A DNA stretch of 64,000 bases from Adineta vaga (taxonomy: Eukaryota > Rotifera): positions 11,966,001 to 12,030,000 of the forward strand of contig CP075492.1 in NCBI GenBank assembly GCA_021613535.1, given 5' to 3'. A program made the position numbers and the translations under genes. The notes under the pieces were generated by a model. The model was not told the origin of the DNA. It did no database searches and saw nothing but the letters and a program-made list of their open reading frames with translations. Below, piece by piece: positions 1-14,049 of this stretch (within the stretch, counting starts at the first letter, position 1; each line of letters opens with the position of its first letter).

Positions 1-45
1 TTGTTCGGAAATAAAAAAAGAAACAATTCTTTTGATTCTATTTAG

Positions 46-3000
46 TTATTTTATATTTTAACGGAAGAATTTCGTTTGAAAAAAGTAGAAAATCGAAGTG
101 AATTAATTCGATGGATATTTGAACTTCATTCAACATTTACAATGTATAGTAGTGTAAGGGAAACATTCATCGATTTATTTCTATTCGATTCAAAGTTTTT
201 CTTCTTTCATATAGCCTCTATACATTGGCCTTCCTCCTTCACAAACGGATGCTATAAGTCGCTGGTTAGATATTCATCAACACGATGCAAATGAAGATAT
301 GAAATTAATCTTTAATGATGCTAAAGATTATGCAAAATCTGTTATAACTGATCGACAAATACCAGAGTTTAATCAAAAACGAACTTTAACTATCAATAAT
401 GATTTCATATTAAAACAAAATCATTTTATTGAAGAAAGTTTACGAGCAATATTTGAATATCATTATAAATCGATCTCAGCAGATGATTGGAATAGTCCGA
501 AGAATAATCGAAGTTTAGCATTATTATGTTCATTAGCAACATATTTCAAACGTTGTGATATAAAGAAATGTGGAAACATTCCATTAGAAAAAATTCCGAA
601 ATTTCTCGATAGAGAACCAAAACGTCTTCTAGCAAAATTACAACGAGCAACACCAATAAAAAAGGTAATGAATCGACAAGAAAAATTCTTAATTCATCGA
701 TTTGCATCTTTAGATCAAAGAACATCAATTTAATGAACATCAATTTACCAGTGAAATTCTATGTCAATTTTGTTATAAACCATTATGGGGAATCAATTGT
801 CAAGGATATCTCTGTGGATGTAAGGAAAATGTGAATAAAAATTTCAGATTTAGAATGTTTTTTTTTTGTGTTTTAGATTGTCAACAAGCTTATCATCGTG
901 AATGTGCATTGAACAGTGAAAAATGTTCGAAAGATCGTACGAAATTTCGTAAAGTATCAAGTAATCGAAATGCTTCAAGTAAGTAAATGATTTCCTTTAC
1001 CAGTTTGTTATTATTGGATTCCTTCTGGGTTCGAGAACTATGAGCGTATAATGTTTATTTTACATAGTTCATAGTTGCGTATTCCTTTTTTTCCAAATTT
1101 CTAATCTTAAGAAATGAATCTTTTTCACATTATCTTCGCTCGCAGGATCAGTTTCAGTAGACAATGTAACACATTGTTACTTCGTTTTTCCTGCTACATC
1201 CTCACAACAACTCGTTTTTGGACGACGTTCAGTTGGTGGAAGTAGTACACTGTTCAATGGTATAATGATGAATTCTACTGGTATTTTATCTGTTGTATAA
1301 ATAGCATTTCTTGTTGCCTTTCGTTCACTTATTGTATATCTGTCTGAAGTAAAAATTGATAAATATTTTCTGATATCGATTTCATTTTTCTTCTAGGTCC
1401 AACACGAACTGAAAGTATGATCGAAGGACGGGAAGGTAGTGTCGGTAAGTGACCAAAAATTGTTTGGATTTGTAAAAAAATGATTCTAATTATAGCAAAT
1501 GATGTTAATGAAAATATGCCGGGTTCAACTGAAGGAATTGGTAAGACGAATGAAGATAGTATAAAACAAAATATTATCATTTGATTGATTTTAGATCCGG
1601 ATGGAAATGGATCGGCTAATGAACAGAATAAATATCCAACGTACATCATTTTCTGTTCAATCTCTTATTACGAAAGTTAGATAATATTTTTCTCTTTAAA
1701 TAGAGTGGGACGATGTTCAAGTGATCGTCGAGCAGCGCCAGATCGACCATCTGCAACAAAGAATCGTTCGAGCAGGTAAATATTTCATTATCTATCTTCA
1801 AACTATTTCGTCAATTGGAGTCGAATATCTTTCAGTGAAAGCGACGATAGTAATGATGAGGGGTATCGAATTTTGTTTGAATAATATTATTATAGTTATG
1901 ATTTTCATCCCATCTTTTACCTTTAATGCGCATGATAGCTATTAAGAGCAAAACAGAGATGAGAAAGATAAATTCAACTAATAAAACTTGTCATATCAAT
2001 ATTTATATTTTGTTTTTATCTTCTTTAATGCATGAGTGTATGAGAATATATCGTTCATAAACAGCCTACTGATGCTTTCTTCTTTTCTTCAACGATTCGC
2101 TTAATTTTCTCAACTTAACTAAAGATTTCAATTGAATTTTGATCTCGTTTTTAGTAATCCACAAATGGGTGGAAATACAATCGATGAATTACTCAATCAT
2201 CAACCAGAAAATGATCTAAATAATCAACAAGATTCAACAAATCAGCAGTCAGTTATTTTTGAAAAGAAATTCTATTAGAATATCACTCGATTTTCTTTTC
2301 TAGTACAACTTCATCAGAATTATTAGCTCAACAAACAGCTAATGATGATAGTGATCTTGATGCTGATGTAAATGCATTACCAAATTTGAGTGAATTCATT
2401 AAACCAGACGTTCTTCAAATTCTTTATCAAACACGTGAATGGAAATTTCAAACAACAATCAACGAACTTATTCATACTGAACGTACACATTTAAAAAGTT
2501 TAAAAATCATGAAGAAATGTTTTTGGGAACCTATGGAATGTTTTCCTGGTATGAGTCCAGTTGAACTTGATTGTATATTTCGTAATCTTGATCAATTAAT
2601 TCATTTACACAGTAAGAATTCAACTATTTTTTTCACGTTCAAAATAATTTCTATTACAATTTAGCACAATTTAAATATGCACTTCGTCAACATCGTGAAG
2701 AAGCAAAAGATCATGTTGTTCGAAATATTGGTGATGTAATTCTTAAATTTGTAAGAAATCATTTCCCAATTGTATCTATACAAAAAATTTCTCGTCCTAT
2801 TTTATTCAGCTCGACGGTGCGAATGGTGAAGAATTTGCACATGCATGTGCATATTTTATTGAAGATCAATCACAAGCAATCAAATTACTTAAGAAAAAAG
2901 AGCAGTCACCAGATTTTGCTGTACTTATGCGAGTAAAATGAAAATTCTATTTCTTGATATTGATCTTCATCTGATTTTTTTGTTCTCTTGTAAAGATGTG

Positions 3001-5300
3001 TGAATCAAATCGTTTATGTCGTCGTTTAACATTGAAAGATTATCTACCATCCATAATGACACGTTTTACAAAATATAAAATGTTATTTGAAGCAATGAAA
3101 AAATTCGTCGCCGAAGATCCAATTGAATCAGAAAAATTAACGAGATGTATTGAATGTTCAGATTATATTTTAAAACGTATGAATCAAGCACGATTTAAGA
3201 AAGAACAAGAAGGATTATTAAGACAAATTAAATCAAATCTTGATATACAAATACCAAATGATCCGAAATTACAAAATCTTCAAGTAAGAAATGATGAAAT
3301 TTGTTTCTTCATTTATGTTTTAATGTTTATTTGTAGGATTGTTTGGAAGTTACTAATGATCGTTTGATCTATTCTGGTACATTGAAGTTATTACCAGATT
3401 TAACAACACAAAAAACTGAATTTGAATGTTGTTTATTTACGGATATCTTTGTTTTCTTTCAAAAAATACCGATTCAACCATCGGAACAACGTGGTATTGA
3501 AGAATCCTATAAATATGTTTTAAAAGAACATCAACGAGATGCCAATAGTGGACGAACACAACGATCACGTCCATCGGGAAGTACAACGAAATTCACAGCA
3601 GCACAGAGTTTTATTTTATCACCAATTATTCGACTTGAACATTTATTAATAAAAAAGAAAGCATGTGGAGGTAGAAGAAAATCTTATTTCTACACATTAA
3701 TTCATTGAAATATGTGCTATTTTGAATTTTAGGTGTACGCTCTTTCTATGTTATTGATACAGATAAAAAACAATTGATTGAAGTCGAAGCTAATTCAAAA
3801 GATGATCTTGAAAAGTATTGAATCTTTGCTTCTTTTCTATCTTATCGTTTTTGTTATTTAGATGGTTAGAATGGATTGAAAAAGCTCGAAAATCTTTGGA
3901 TAAACCGAAAACATTTTCAACATCTTTCGATGATAAAACTTTACATTCATCTTCATCAACATCAACCATTCGGTAATTTACTCACTATTCATTCCTCCTT
4001 TCATTGTTTTCTTCTCCTCTAGATCAACAATTATTGAAGAAGATGCAACCAGTCAATTAATAGAATCCAACGAAAAAGATCTATTACAATCAATAACAGA
4101 TTCAATCTTACCTATCGATAAAGAATTAAAACGTTTATTATATGAAAAACAAATGCTTCTATCACGTCTTCTTAGCATTCCTCAAGATGCGACAATCTCT
4201 CCTACATATTCATTAAAACCAAATTCTTCATTAGAAGCAATTACATATGCAAATAGTTATTGTAAGAATCTGCCAGTGTAATGATGAACGAGAAACAAAA
4301 GAAATAAGATTTGTTTTTCATTTAGACAATCAATTATTGCAAACAATTACGCAACCACAAAATGAAACAACTGGAACTGTTGATATTCATTCAATTTCTA
4401 CATTGTTAATACAATTAGGCGAACAACTTTCTTTAGCTTTAGTATGTTCTCTTAAAAATTATTCTTCAATTTCAATAATGAATTTTTTTCTCTAGAAATT
4501 ATTTAATCAAAGTTTTAAACATACAGATAATGAAAATCTTTTACAACGTCGAAACAGTACTTCATTTACAGTGACTCCATCAAGTATATTATTATGATAG
4601 AAAAAAATCGAATTATATTTCATGACTCATTTCTTTATACTTGTCTTTTAGTAAATGGTGGCGAATCTCAAACATATTCGGATTTACCAATGTCTTCTCT
4701 TCATTCATCTCAATCACTTGGTTCTGTCATAAATCCATTTCAACAACAATCTTCGATAACCGATTTAGATGAGGCAGTTAAAACGACGCCATTGAAACAA
4801 TTACATGTTGCAAGAGATATAGTTGAACGATACGATGAAGGTGTTTATGATGATGGTGCTGGAAGTCAAACAGAAGAAGAGGAAAATAATAGTGTAGTTA
4901 TTGCTGATAGTGATGATGAAGATGATGTGGAACATTTTGATGCAACTGATATCGATCAACAACAAACAGTGAATGAAAATCATCTAGCAGATATTCAAAA
5001 AAATCATACTAGTGATAAAAATTCAAGTAATACATCCATAAACGATCCAACTCGTCAGTCATGTCGATTTTGAGAGAGGAGTTTTTTTCGAAATCAATTT
5101 CAGTACATTCTTGCTAATAAATACAAAAGAATCTATTGAGATCTTAGTAACTAAATCGATTAAATTTAACTCTTCTTCTTCTTCTTCTCTAATTAATATT
5201 AACACATATTTTCTTATCTTTCTCTTCAGACGTATTCGATGAACAAATATCTGACAATCTAAAAACCAATGATAATGTTACTAATGCAAACGAAGCATGA
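46..5300 (+). CDS. Rho guanine nucleotide exchange factor (RGS-like/C1/DH/PH), 5' end outside window
   Basis: This protein would activate Rho GTPases at the membrane, probably downstream of G-alpha-12/13. Reading across introns gives an RGS-like domain (from an acceptor near 45 to about 664), a zinc-binding C1 domain (exon from 714, with CQFC, PLWGINCQGY and AYHREC), a DH domain (about 2430-3290) and a PH domain (about 3340-3890), then an acidic, low-complexity tail. The order matches Drosophila RhoGEF2, which also has an upstream PDZ domain; that part would lie left of the window. The 3' end has two readings. The exon either runs to a stop at 5073, or splices from 5053 (GTCAGT) across 176 nt to a strong pyrimidine-AG at 5229 and ends at 5300. 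Family assignment is firm; the exact C-terminus is not. Confidence 0.88.
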
Positions 5301-5906
5301 ATGTTTTCAAAGAATGATCTTTTTTATTTCTGCGATTTTGGTGCTTTTTTTCCTTTTTTCAAATATTACCAAAAAAAGAACTTATTTGCACAATGTTCAA
5401 ACATATGCTTGTTTTTTTTTAATACGCTTTTTCTTTCTCTCTATCTCTCTCTCGTTCTCTACATACATACTTTTCGTTCTTTCTGATTATATAAAAGATA
5501 TTAAATTTCTTTCATATTTACCAAGCTTCAATCCAGATTACAAAGAAAAGATGTTAAAGCAACATTTTCACAAATGTATAGTCCTTTTTCTTTTCTTCTC
5601 CTCGCAACGAATTTCTTTTTGTCTTTTTTTCCTATGCGAATCAGTGCATACTCGTCATCTTTCTTTTTCAATGTCCTTTTCTGTTGAGCGAAATATTAAT
5701 ATATACATATATATATTTGTTATTGATAATTTTATAAATAAATAAATTTTAATATCTAAGAAATTCACAAACATCGATTGCAATCAACAGGATAGTTTTG
5801 GTTTTTTGCTATATTTTAATTAATTTATTATTCAGTAATCATTTTCAAAATTTCGCTCGTATCGATACACAAAAATGTTTCGGAAAAGAAATTTAGATAG
5901 TCATTT
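5301..5906. other. convergent 3' UTR / intergenic
   Basis: AT-rich and pyrimidine-rich DNA between the convergent RhoGEF and KIF9 genes. AATAAA-type hexamers near 5735-5745 probably serve the plus-strand gene. Open frames here are low-complexity (runs of F, S and L) and look non-coding. Confidence 0.6.
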
Positions 5907-8900
5907 TTATTGAACCAATGGTTTTTGTCGATTACCATTTATAGTTATCGGTGGTAGTAATGGTTGGTCTTGTCTATAACTATTCGTATTTGTTCTCAAT
6001 CCTTGCATTGCTGGTGCATTGTAAATATGCTAAGAAGAAACAATATGATTAATTGAGAATGAAAATGAATGAATGAACTTACACGTCGATTTGTATTTAT
6101 TTGTGCCTGTCGAAATGGCATACTGTCAAGATCGGCAAGTAAGATTTCTTTTTGCATTCGCTGAAATCGTTCAGCAGCATCATCATAAACTTGATATTCA
6201 TTATTTGATTTAATTGATGATGTAATATCATCCACTCCAGTTGTATTGGTATTTCCGTTTAAATAACATTCATTAAACCAAATATCAAATTCTAGAAAAG
6301 ATTCAATCGTATAGGAAAATAACAAACATAAATTAAACCTTGAAGAAGTCGATTTTGACATTGATTGAGTAGATTTTGACAATAACTAATTTCCGATTGA
6401 AGATTTTTCCATTGTTCATAATCAGTTCGATATGTACCTTTTAATTCTTGTAATTTTGCAATTAATTCAAATTCTTCTTCATCAATAATCGTTTCACCAC
6501 TTTCATTCGAAAATTCGCCTAGAAGGACAAGTTATTAAATACTTTCTTCACAAGTTTTGCTTACCCATAGACATTCGTTCATTCTTTTTACGATCTGTTT
6601 CATCACGTGTTTTGTCAATATCATTTTTTGTTTGATTAATTCGACGAGCTAATTCAGCATATTGCTTTTTCTTTGATGCTAAGATTTCTTTATTTTCTAC
6701 ACAGATTTTATTCAAATTTAAACCACGAGTTTGTTTAAAATCTTCAAATGCTATGGTTCGATTGGGTGGAGTACTGAATTACATATTTCAAATGATTTTT
6801 CACAAGAATATTCATCTGATTATTACCTGGGTCGTTGATCTTTTGTTTCGGGTAAATCACTCGGTTCTTTGGGACGGAAAAGTTGTTGTTGTTGTTGTTC
6901 TTCTTCTTCAGCACTAAGATTTCGTGATGCTATTGCACCAGGTAATTTCAATGGGACTGGTGAAGATTTATCTTTGATACTGAATAGAAAGTGTGATTGA
7001 TTTATAAGATTTCTTTTTTGAAAATACATACTTCGTTTGTTTCGCTGCTTGTCGTTTGTTACGTGTCATTTTAAGTAAACCTTCTTTATTGACTCGTTGT
7101 TCTTTCGGAACTGTGCCCAATGCAAAATTTTGTCCATCAAGTTCTCCAGCAGTACCAACTACACTACTTGTACTTTGACTGGTTGTTGATAACTAAATAT
7201 TAATCAAGATAATTTAGTATTTGAAGATAAAATATTTCGTACAAATAAAGCAGAAAATTATCATTATCAGAGATGATAGTTATTATAAAAGAAATAATCT
7301 TAAGCTTTTGATTAAAATAGAGCTTGATTTCGTATATATATATATATGTATAGATTCGATTTGATATCATTGAAAGCATACGATTACTTACAGTTCTTGG
7401 AAGTTCTTCAACCTGTAATGAAATTTCCTAGGAATTTGATTAGTTTTTTTTAGTTAGAAGGAAGGTGTTATTTAGAATTCAAAATACAAATAATAATATG
7501 AAATGAAACATACCTTTTGACTATCTTGATGATCATAATCATGTTTATCAGTCAGAACATATCGATCACGATATTTCTTTTCCACATCTTTTTCCGTATT
7601 TCTAAATATTAATATTAATAAGTAATACATTCATTAGGAATCTTTCATACCGACAAATATTTTTGAATGAATTGAAGGCAGCTAGAAGTACAAGTAAAAC
7701 ATTTCGGTCATATTCAAATAGTTTGAACTTAATAACATCGAACTAGATATGAATATTTAATTGACGAAGAATGAGTTATCAAAAATATTTTCATCGGCTG
7801 AGTTTACAGGATAAAAATAACTTTTATGATTTTATTCTGATAGTCGAATATTCTCGGCAAAAACGATCTTTCATTTTCTTTGTTTAAGTGAACAAGAAAA
7901 CACTTCAGTAATAGATAAATTAAAAGAGAAAACTAGAAAATATTCTTTTTTTGAAACAAACCTTGTACTTGACGAATATTTTTAACTTGAATTTCATCTA
8001 AATTTCCTTCGACATATCGTCGACATTGGTTTTCAACTTCATGTAATTGTTGATCAGTCAATGGTTCATAGGAAACTCCTTGTCGATTAGCTAATTTATC
8101 ATGTATTGCTAATTCTTCTTTTAAATGACGATTTTCTCGTTTATAATTTTCAATTGCTTTAACAGGATCAATTACTTCATTAACCGTTGGCTCAGCAGGT
8201 ACACACATCATTCGACTAGCAAAACGAAGTGTTGAAATCTATTTCATTCAATAAACGAAAAGAATAAAAATTCAATTCTCTTTTCATGTCTTTTGTTCAA
8301 TTACTGTTTCTTCAAGATGTTGAGTTTCTGGCCAAATATTTGCGATCATAACAGTAAGACATCGTCCGCCAATACTATCCTTCAATGCATGAGTTAATTT
8401 CGAACTTCGAAAATGTGAATAATTCGTTTTCTTTTCCGATAAATTGAGAACAACTTGTTCAAGAAATGATAATGATTTATTGATGAATGTTGCTTCTCGT
8501 TTCGTTACACCTTCAGACTAAAGAGAGAAAATGAAAATTCAATTCTTTACGAGAGAAAGAAAAATAAATAAATCGATTTTACATTTGTTTTTGCTAATCG
8601 TTCACTACCAGCTAAATCAACAAGATTTAATTTTGATGTTGTATATTTTTCATCTGATGATAACATTGATCGACATTCAATAAGAATAGTAAAAATACAA
8701 TGTGAACGAGAAGATTGTTTATTTAAAACATGTTGACCAACGGCTCGATTTGTTTCACCTTCAAATAATAAATTCAATGCTTCTTCTTCACAATTTGCAA
8801 TTCGATAAGATAATCCTTTGACATAAACAAAACCTGAATCTTCACCAATAGATAATTGTTGTTGATGTTGTTGATATTCAGTTGGAGAATCAAGTGAACG

Positions 8901-9530
8901 AAGTAAATCACACATTTGATCATTATAGATTTCCAAATATGCAATTCTATATATGAAGAACAAATATAATAAATTCTATAGATTAAACTTTCTTACCGAA
9001 TTGTATAGGAAAATTCTTGTCGTGCATTGATTTGTTGATAGAGATGTTGTAATGTACGAGGAATGATTCCACGATTTGGATAACTCTCAGTAAAACCAGT
9101 CATTGTATGAGTTTTACCAGCTCCTGTTTGACCGTAACATAGAACTGTTCCTATAAACACATTAGAAATCAAAATTGATTTGAATTCTTCAAAGAAGAAA
9201 ATCGAAACAAACCATTGTAGCCATCGATTGTTCGATCGATGACATCCTTAGCAACATAGTTAAATATTTCTTCTTGACTAACATTATGAAATACACCATC
9301 GATATGAAATGCCCAATCATTTATTTTATTATCGACAACATTATTTGAGGCAACACGATGAATACTAATGGTCTATTGAAATACGAAGTTTTCAACAAAA
9401 AAAAAAACTTATAGGAAAGATTTCTACTAACTCGATTATCTCGTCCGATAGAGAGAGCATCCGAAGCAAAATTATTCGTTGGACGAGTTCGAACAAAAAC
9501 TTTGACTTGATTTAAAGATCGCTGTGGCAT
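5907..9530 (-). CDS. KIF9: kinesin-9 family motor, KIF9-like
   Basis: A microtubule motor; KIF9 works in motile cilia and flagella. The start codon at 9530 opens directly onto the motor core (VKVFVRTRPT). The P-loop CYGQTGAGKTHTM lies near 9100-9130, switch I is NKQSSRSHCIFTI and switch II is NLVDLAGSER, in exons down to about 8200. A coiled-coil region follows, then the conserved KIF9 tail: an E/K-rich coiled coil at 6360-6700, an EFDIWFNECY block near 6270-6290, and a C-terminus ending at a TAA at 5907. Tail similarity favours KIF9 over its sister KIF6. Many introns of roughly 50 nt interrupt it. A longer spacer near 7190-7390 may hold intron or poorly conserved linker. Confidence 0.9.
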
Positions 9531-9991
9531 ATTGAAACGTTTTCAAAAGAATCTATAAACACACAAATCGAATTAAATTATGAAATGCAGAATCGAATCC
9601 TACTTGTTTGAAGAATATCGATAGATTTGTATCAGTTAGAAAAGTTTATCAATAATAAATAAATACGAGGGAAGAACATCTTTATCTAAAATTAAAATCC
9701 TCATTTACTATTCATAAGATATTATTTTTATCTTTTTATGATGTTATAAATGATCAATTCAGATAATGATCTGTTCAAACATATATGAATATTTATCGTC
9801 GCTTTTTACTACATGATTAATATTTATTAGTTACATTATTTGATGTGAAACTATAGAAACTCCTTGATGATTACATGTTCAAATAGAAAGATGTCGCTCG
9901 AAAAAAATGAATGACTTGTATATTCGGTTGAAATCTTCTTATAGATATGTTTTTATTTTTAAAACTGAAAAAAGAAAATGGTTAGTTATTA
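9531..9991. other. intergenic, KIF9 upstream / GCLC 3' region
   Basis: About 460 bp between two minus-strand genes, with no convincing exon. It should contain the KIF9 promoter and the glutamate-cysteine ligase 3' UTR. I see no distinctive motif. Confidence 0.5.
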
Positions 9992-12327
9992 TCACGTAGG
10001 ACATAAGTTTGTATGTGTTTTCATTCGAGGTTGAATTAAAAGTGGACAAGTTTCATGTCCATTAGCAATTTGTTTTATTTTCCACATGAGATCATATTGA
10101 ATTTCATCAGTTACTATTGAATCTTGTTTATAACTAGGATGAGATGTCACAAAATGTCGAATCCATGAAGCATTTGTTAATAGAATACCTATCGGAAGAA
10201 AATGTATTTATAAATGAATATTAACAAAGAAATATCATATACCAGCAGCTCGTTTAGAAATCAATGAAAGATATTGTTCAATGGTAAATCTAGTATCACT
10301 ATTGATATCTTCCATTTCATTTAAATATTTTTGAACAAGTGGCACTAAACCAGGAAAATCGTTTATACCATTGATAATTTCATTGATAGATAGGGGAATT
10401 ATCTTTTCAGCAATACGAAAATGAAATTTTTCTTTTCGAACAGAATCACGATGATGAGCTCGTGCTATATTTTCATTAACTTGGGAGATCGGAATTGTTA
10501 AATCTAATTTATAAGTAAGAATAACACGAGTTACTAGAGCCATGAAAACAGCAAATGAAGCATTTTCAAAATCGGTTATTTGAATCTGTAGAAAATTGAA
10601 AGAAAATCAAAATTATCCATGAAAATATCAAATATACGAACGTCCATCGGTCTAAATTCTACTCTCCAACCCATTTTGTCATCGTCTAATGGCGGTGGTT
10701 TGAATCGAAGAGAATGCCAAACTGTTGAATTGAGATTCTACATTTCAATAATAAAAATATTGTTTAGATATAACTCATACAAAATAAAATAGACTTCAAA
10801 ATGATAGGATGTTGTATCATCTATTGGATGCAGATTTTCTTTAATAATAACCAATGGATCACGAATAAATAAATGACCTAAATGATGAGCTAATGTCGAT
10901 GATATTCCTATATTTTATGGAAAGAAAAAACAAAATTCAAAGTTTCATTTTTCATTTTACAAAGAGAAACGATTCACCATGTTTGACAAGTGTCGATACA
11001 ACTTCTTCGTTTACATCAAGTTTAACATCATTGAGGTGATTATGTTCATCACATAAATAGAACGGTGTTGGAGCACAACGAGAATTCAATGTAATTCGTT
11101 GTCGTTCCTCCGGTGTTCGATCATCACCTGCTTGAAATACAGATTCATAACGTGAATCGATTTCTGTTAAATAACCACGCCAAATTGGACAAGCATTACT
11201 CAACGCTAACTAAAATTACTATAATGAATAATAATATGAAATAATTAAGACTAACCATGATTGCTGTTAATGGTAGTAATTGATCGTATACATGAAGACA
11301 TTCATCTAACGATTGTGCTTTAAATGTTACTTGAAGACAACAACAACCCCAACCAGCTAGACATCCATCCAAATAGATGTGATCATCTTGAATATCAATC
11401 TTTTCTTTCCATGCAAGATCTTGAAATGGTTTTGCAGTTGCAGTATCTCGAAAAACTATGAAGAAAACGAGAATGATAAAGAAGTCATTTTGTAGATATA
11501 TTTACTTGGAACAGCAACGGGTGATGGCAATTGACGTCGTTCAGTTATATTTTCTAATACTGATCTATCATAGAAAGATTAGGAATAAATATATTATTAT
11601 ATTGAAATTTACTTCATTCGAGGATGAGCTGGTGAAATAAGTACATCTGGATAATATAAGGATCGTTCAGAATCATTTCGTTCATCAGATGGATAAATGA
11701 ATTGTCCATGACCATATCTAGAAATCATATTATTAAAACTTGAGAATAAAGTAAACAAATTTATACCGTGGAAATGTTGCTAGATTTAAAATAAATTCAC
11801 AATCAGATCTTTCTGATAAGAATTTCTGTGCTTGATTTCTTCGTAATGTCATATTTGCTTCGACCGTATTTAAATATGATGAAAGATAACCATACGGTTC
11901 TGATGGTACACCTTCTATCATATAATTACACGCTTCTGGATGCCAAGCAATACGATGAGCACTAAAATCTGATTCTATGAAAATCATTTATGTGCAAAAC
12001 ATAATAAATTACCCATCTAAATTTGCTTCGTTTATTTTTCTAAGATATGGTAATATTTTATCACCTGTCAATAATAGTTGTACACGTTTGTTCGAATGAT
12101 CAAAACGTACCATAGAGAATTCCAACTTAAAGAATAACAAAATAAATAGATAAATACAAGTTTAGAATCTAATTTACCTCATCACCCCATTCAAAACAAT
12201 GTCCTTGTTGATTTTGATATTTTTCAAAAACTCGTATTAACTGAGATAAAGCATACGATCGATAGGCATCACGAACTTTGACGATTTCATTCCAACTCAT
12301 TACTGTGCCTTCTGCTAGTACACCCAT
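9992..12327 (-). CDS. GCLC: glutamate-cysteine ligase catalytic subunit
   Basis: Joins glutamate to cysteine using ATP, the first and rate-limiting step of cytosolic glutathione synthesis. The start at 12327 reads MGVLAEGTVMSWNE, close to the vertebrate N-terminus. Family blocks follow in order: FEWGDELEFSMVRFD, YMIEGVPSEPYG with NTVEANM, GCCCLQVTFKAQSLDE, LFIRDPLVI, WRVEFRPMDIQITDFENASF, VTRVILTYKLDL, and a C-terminus near HPSYKQDSIVTDE, ending in TGA at 9992. About ten short introns leave roughly 590 residues, somewhat shorter than the ~637 of vertebrates. Glutathione supply is plausibly important in a desiccation-tolerant animal, but nothing in the sequence tests that. Confidence 0.95.
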
Positions 12328-14049
12328 GTTTAATGTTACAATAGAATGTCGAATGAATACGATATTTACTGCTTAGCTTCTTATTTCTTTTCGATTCGTT
12401 CTCTATTTTTATCTATCAAAGAAATATATATCATACAAAATAGAAAGAAATAAAACAATAACATTTCATCGAAAGATACACATGTTCTAGATTTTTACTC
12501 TTTAAACTTATTGAATATATGAATTCGTCATACAAAATGATTCTTTATCGCATTTGTCTTCTATGCCAAGATTACTTCATAACCTTTATCATGACAAACT
12601 CTTATGAATAAAAAATAATTTATCTAACAGAAAATCAGGTCTGATACATTTAACTCTTTCTATAGTAAGATTTCTATCTACACATTATTGTTCATATTTA
12701 CTTAGTCTATAATTTCTAGAATAGAAATCCTCTCGTCTATTTGAGATTCAAACAATATTTGAATATTGCATCTTTCAGTTTGTATCGATCGAAATGTGAA
12801 CCGTGAAATTTAAAATAATGGTGTAATGGATATAGTTCGATGATTTTATCGGAGTCTACATGAAAAGCATATACTAAAATAATAAAAAAAAACCTTCTGT
12901 GCTTTACTTTGTTGCATACTTCTAAACATTAGAAAACAGTTATTTAAACATGTTGAGATGCACAGGAGTCTCTAAGGATTCGATTGGATTGAATTAATAA
13001 AATACCTCCCATCGAGCTTATGAAACATGATCAATATCGATTAAATCGCAATTGATTTTACATTAATCTTGTTTAGCTATCGAATCGAGCATAAATACTA
13101 TCGTTATCCATTATCGAACTGGTAATATTTATATAGTTAATTATCCATGAGATATTATCCAGTCTAACTACTTAAGAAATACATCAACATAATCGTTCGT
13201 CTTTCGGAATTCAAATATCTTTGCATTATAATTATGGCATATTTGAATATTTAGTATCGCAGCGATTTTTCAAAAGTAGATTTAATTGTACTGAAAATTG
13301 AATAGTTGTACAGCTAGATCAATCAGTTCTCTTGACCTCTATGCATGTTTCGATCTTATCTAATCTTTATTAATAATATTATTAAATGTCAATGTTCTCT
13401 AGTCTTTAAAAGTATATTTCAAAGAAAAGTTGTCGTTATTATTCACCTGAATGATTTTCATACGCGTTTTAAAATTCAAAATCAACGTATCGATGTTTTT
13501 TCTTTTCGTTTGTCATTATTGACACTATTCACTAATTTGCTTGATTTCGTTTTTCATACCATTACCTCAATGCATATAACCTACATATATTCATCCATTT
13601 TATGTTTTTTTTTCTTCGTCGTCGTATGCATTGAAGTAATAAATATCAACGATCGGAGTATTTACGAAAAAAACATCTGTTCTGTTTTTGGCCACATCTC
13701 TTCATCGATTTGCCTAAAAGGAGAGAGAAAAAAACCCTTTTTACATCCCTCCCCCTCCCTCCGCCTCTGATTTCTTTTCTTCCTGCTTATGTATTCACTT
13801 GTGTGCTTGGAGTATGCAATACATCAAGCTTGCAATGTCGATGTAGAAGAGAGAAGAAAAAAAAGAGGAATAGAGAACTGCTCGCTTTTTTTCTCTCGTT
13901 GTCGTCTCTTTTACCCATTACGCGTGCACGCACTTTCGAAGTATAAAAAAATCCTTGACAACAACCTCGTATTGACTATACTGCCGTAACTTTCTTTTCA
14001 AGGCTTAATTGTATGGTTTTTCTTTCTAGATTTTATTCAAGCAAAAGTT
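12328..14049. other. 1.7 kb intergenic / divergent promoter region
   Basis: Separates the GCLC start (-) from the next plus-strand gene. It is AT-rich with several poly-pyrimidine runs (13600-13960). Open frames at 13345-13989 have low-complexity, intron-like translations and no family resemblance. A pyrimidine-AG at 14021-14029 just before the next ATG probably marks a leader-exon acceptor, by cis or spliced-leader trans-splicing. Confidence 0.5.

Noticed and set aside
5269-5745. 158-residue plus-strand open frame
   Set aside because: Runs of F, L, S and I from pyrimidine-rich 3' UTR; overlaps the RhoGEF end and KIF9 tail without coding signature.
13345-13989. Overlapping open frames rich in F, S, K and R
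   Set aside because: Low-complexity intergenic DNA; no domain and no splice logic linking them to the downstream membrane-protein gene.
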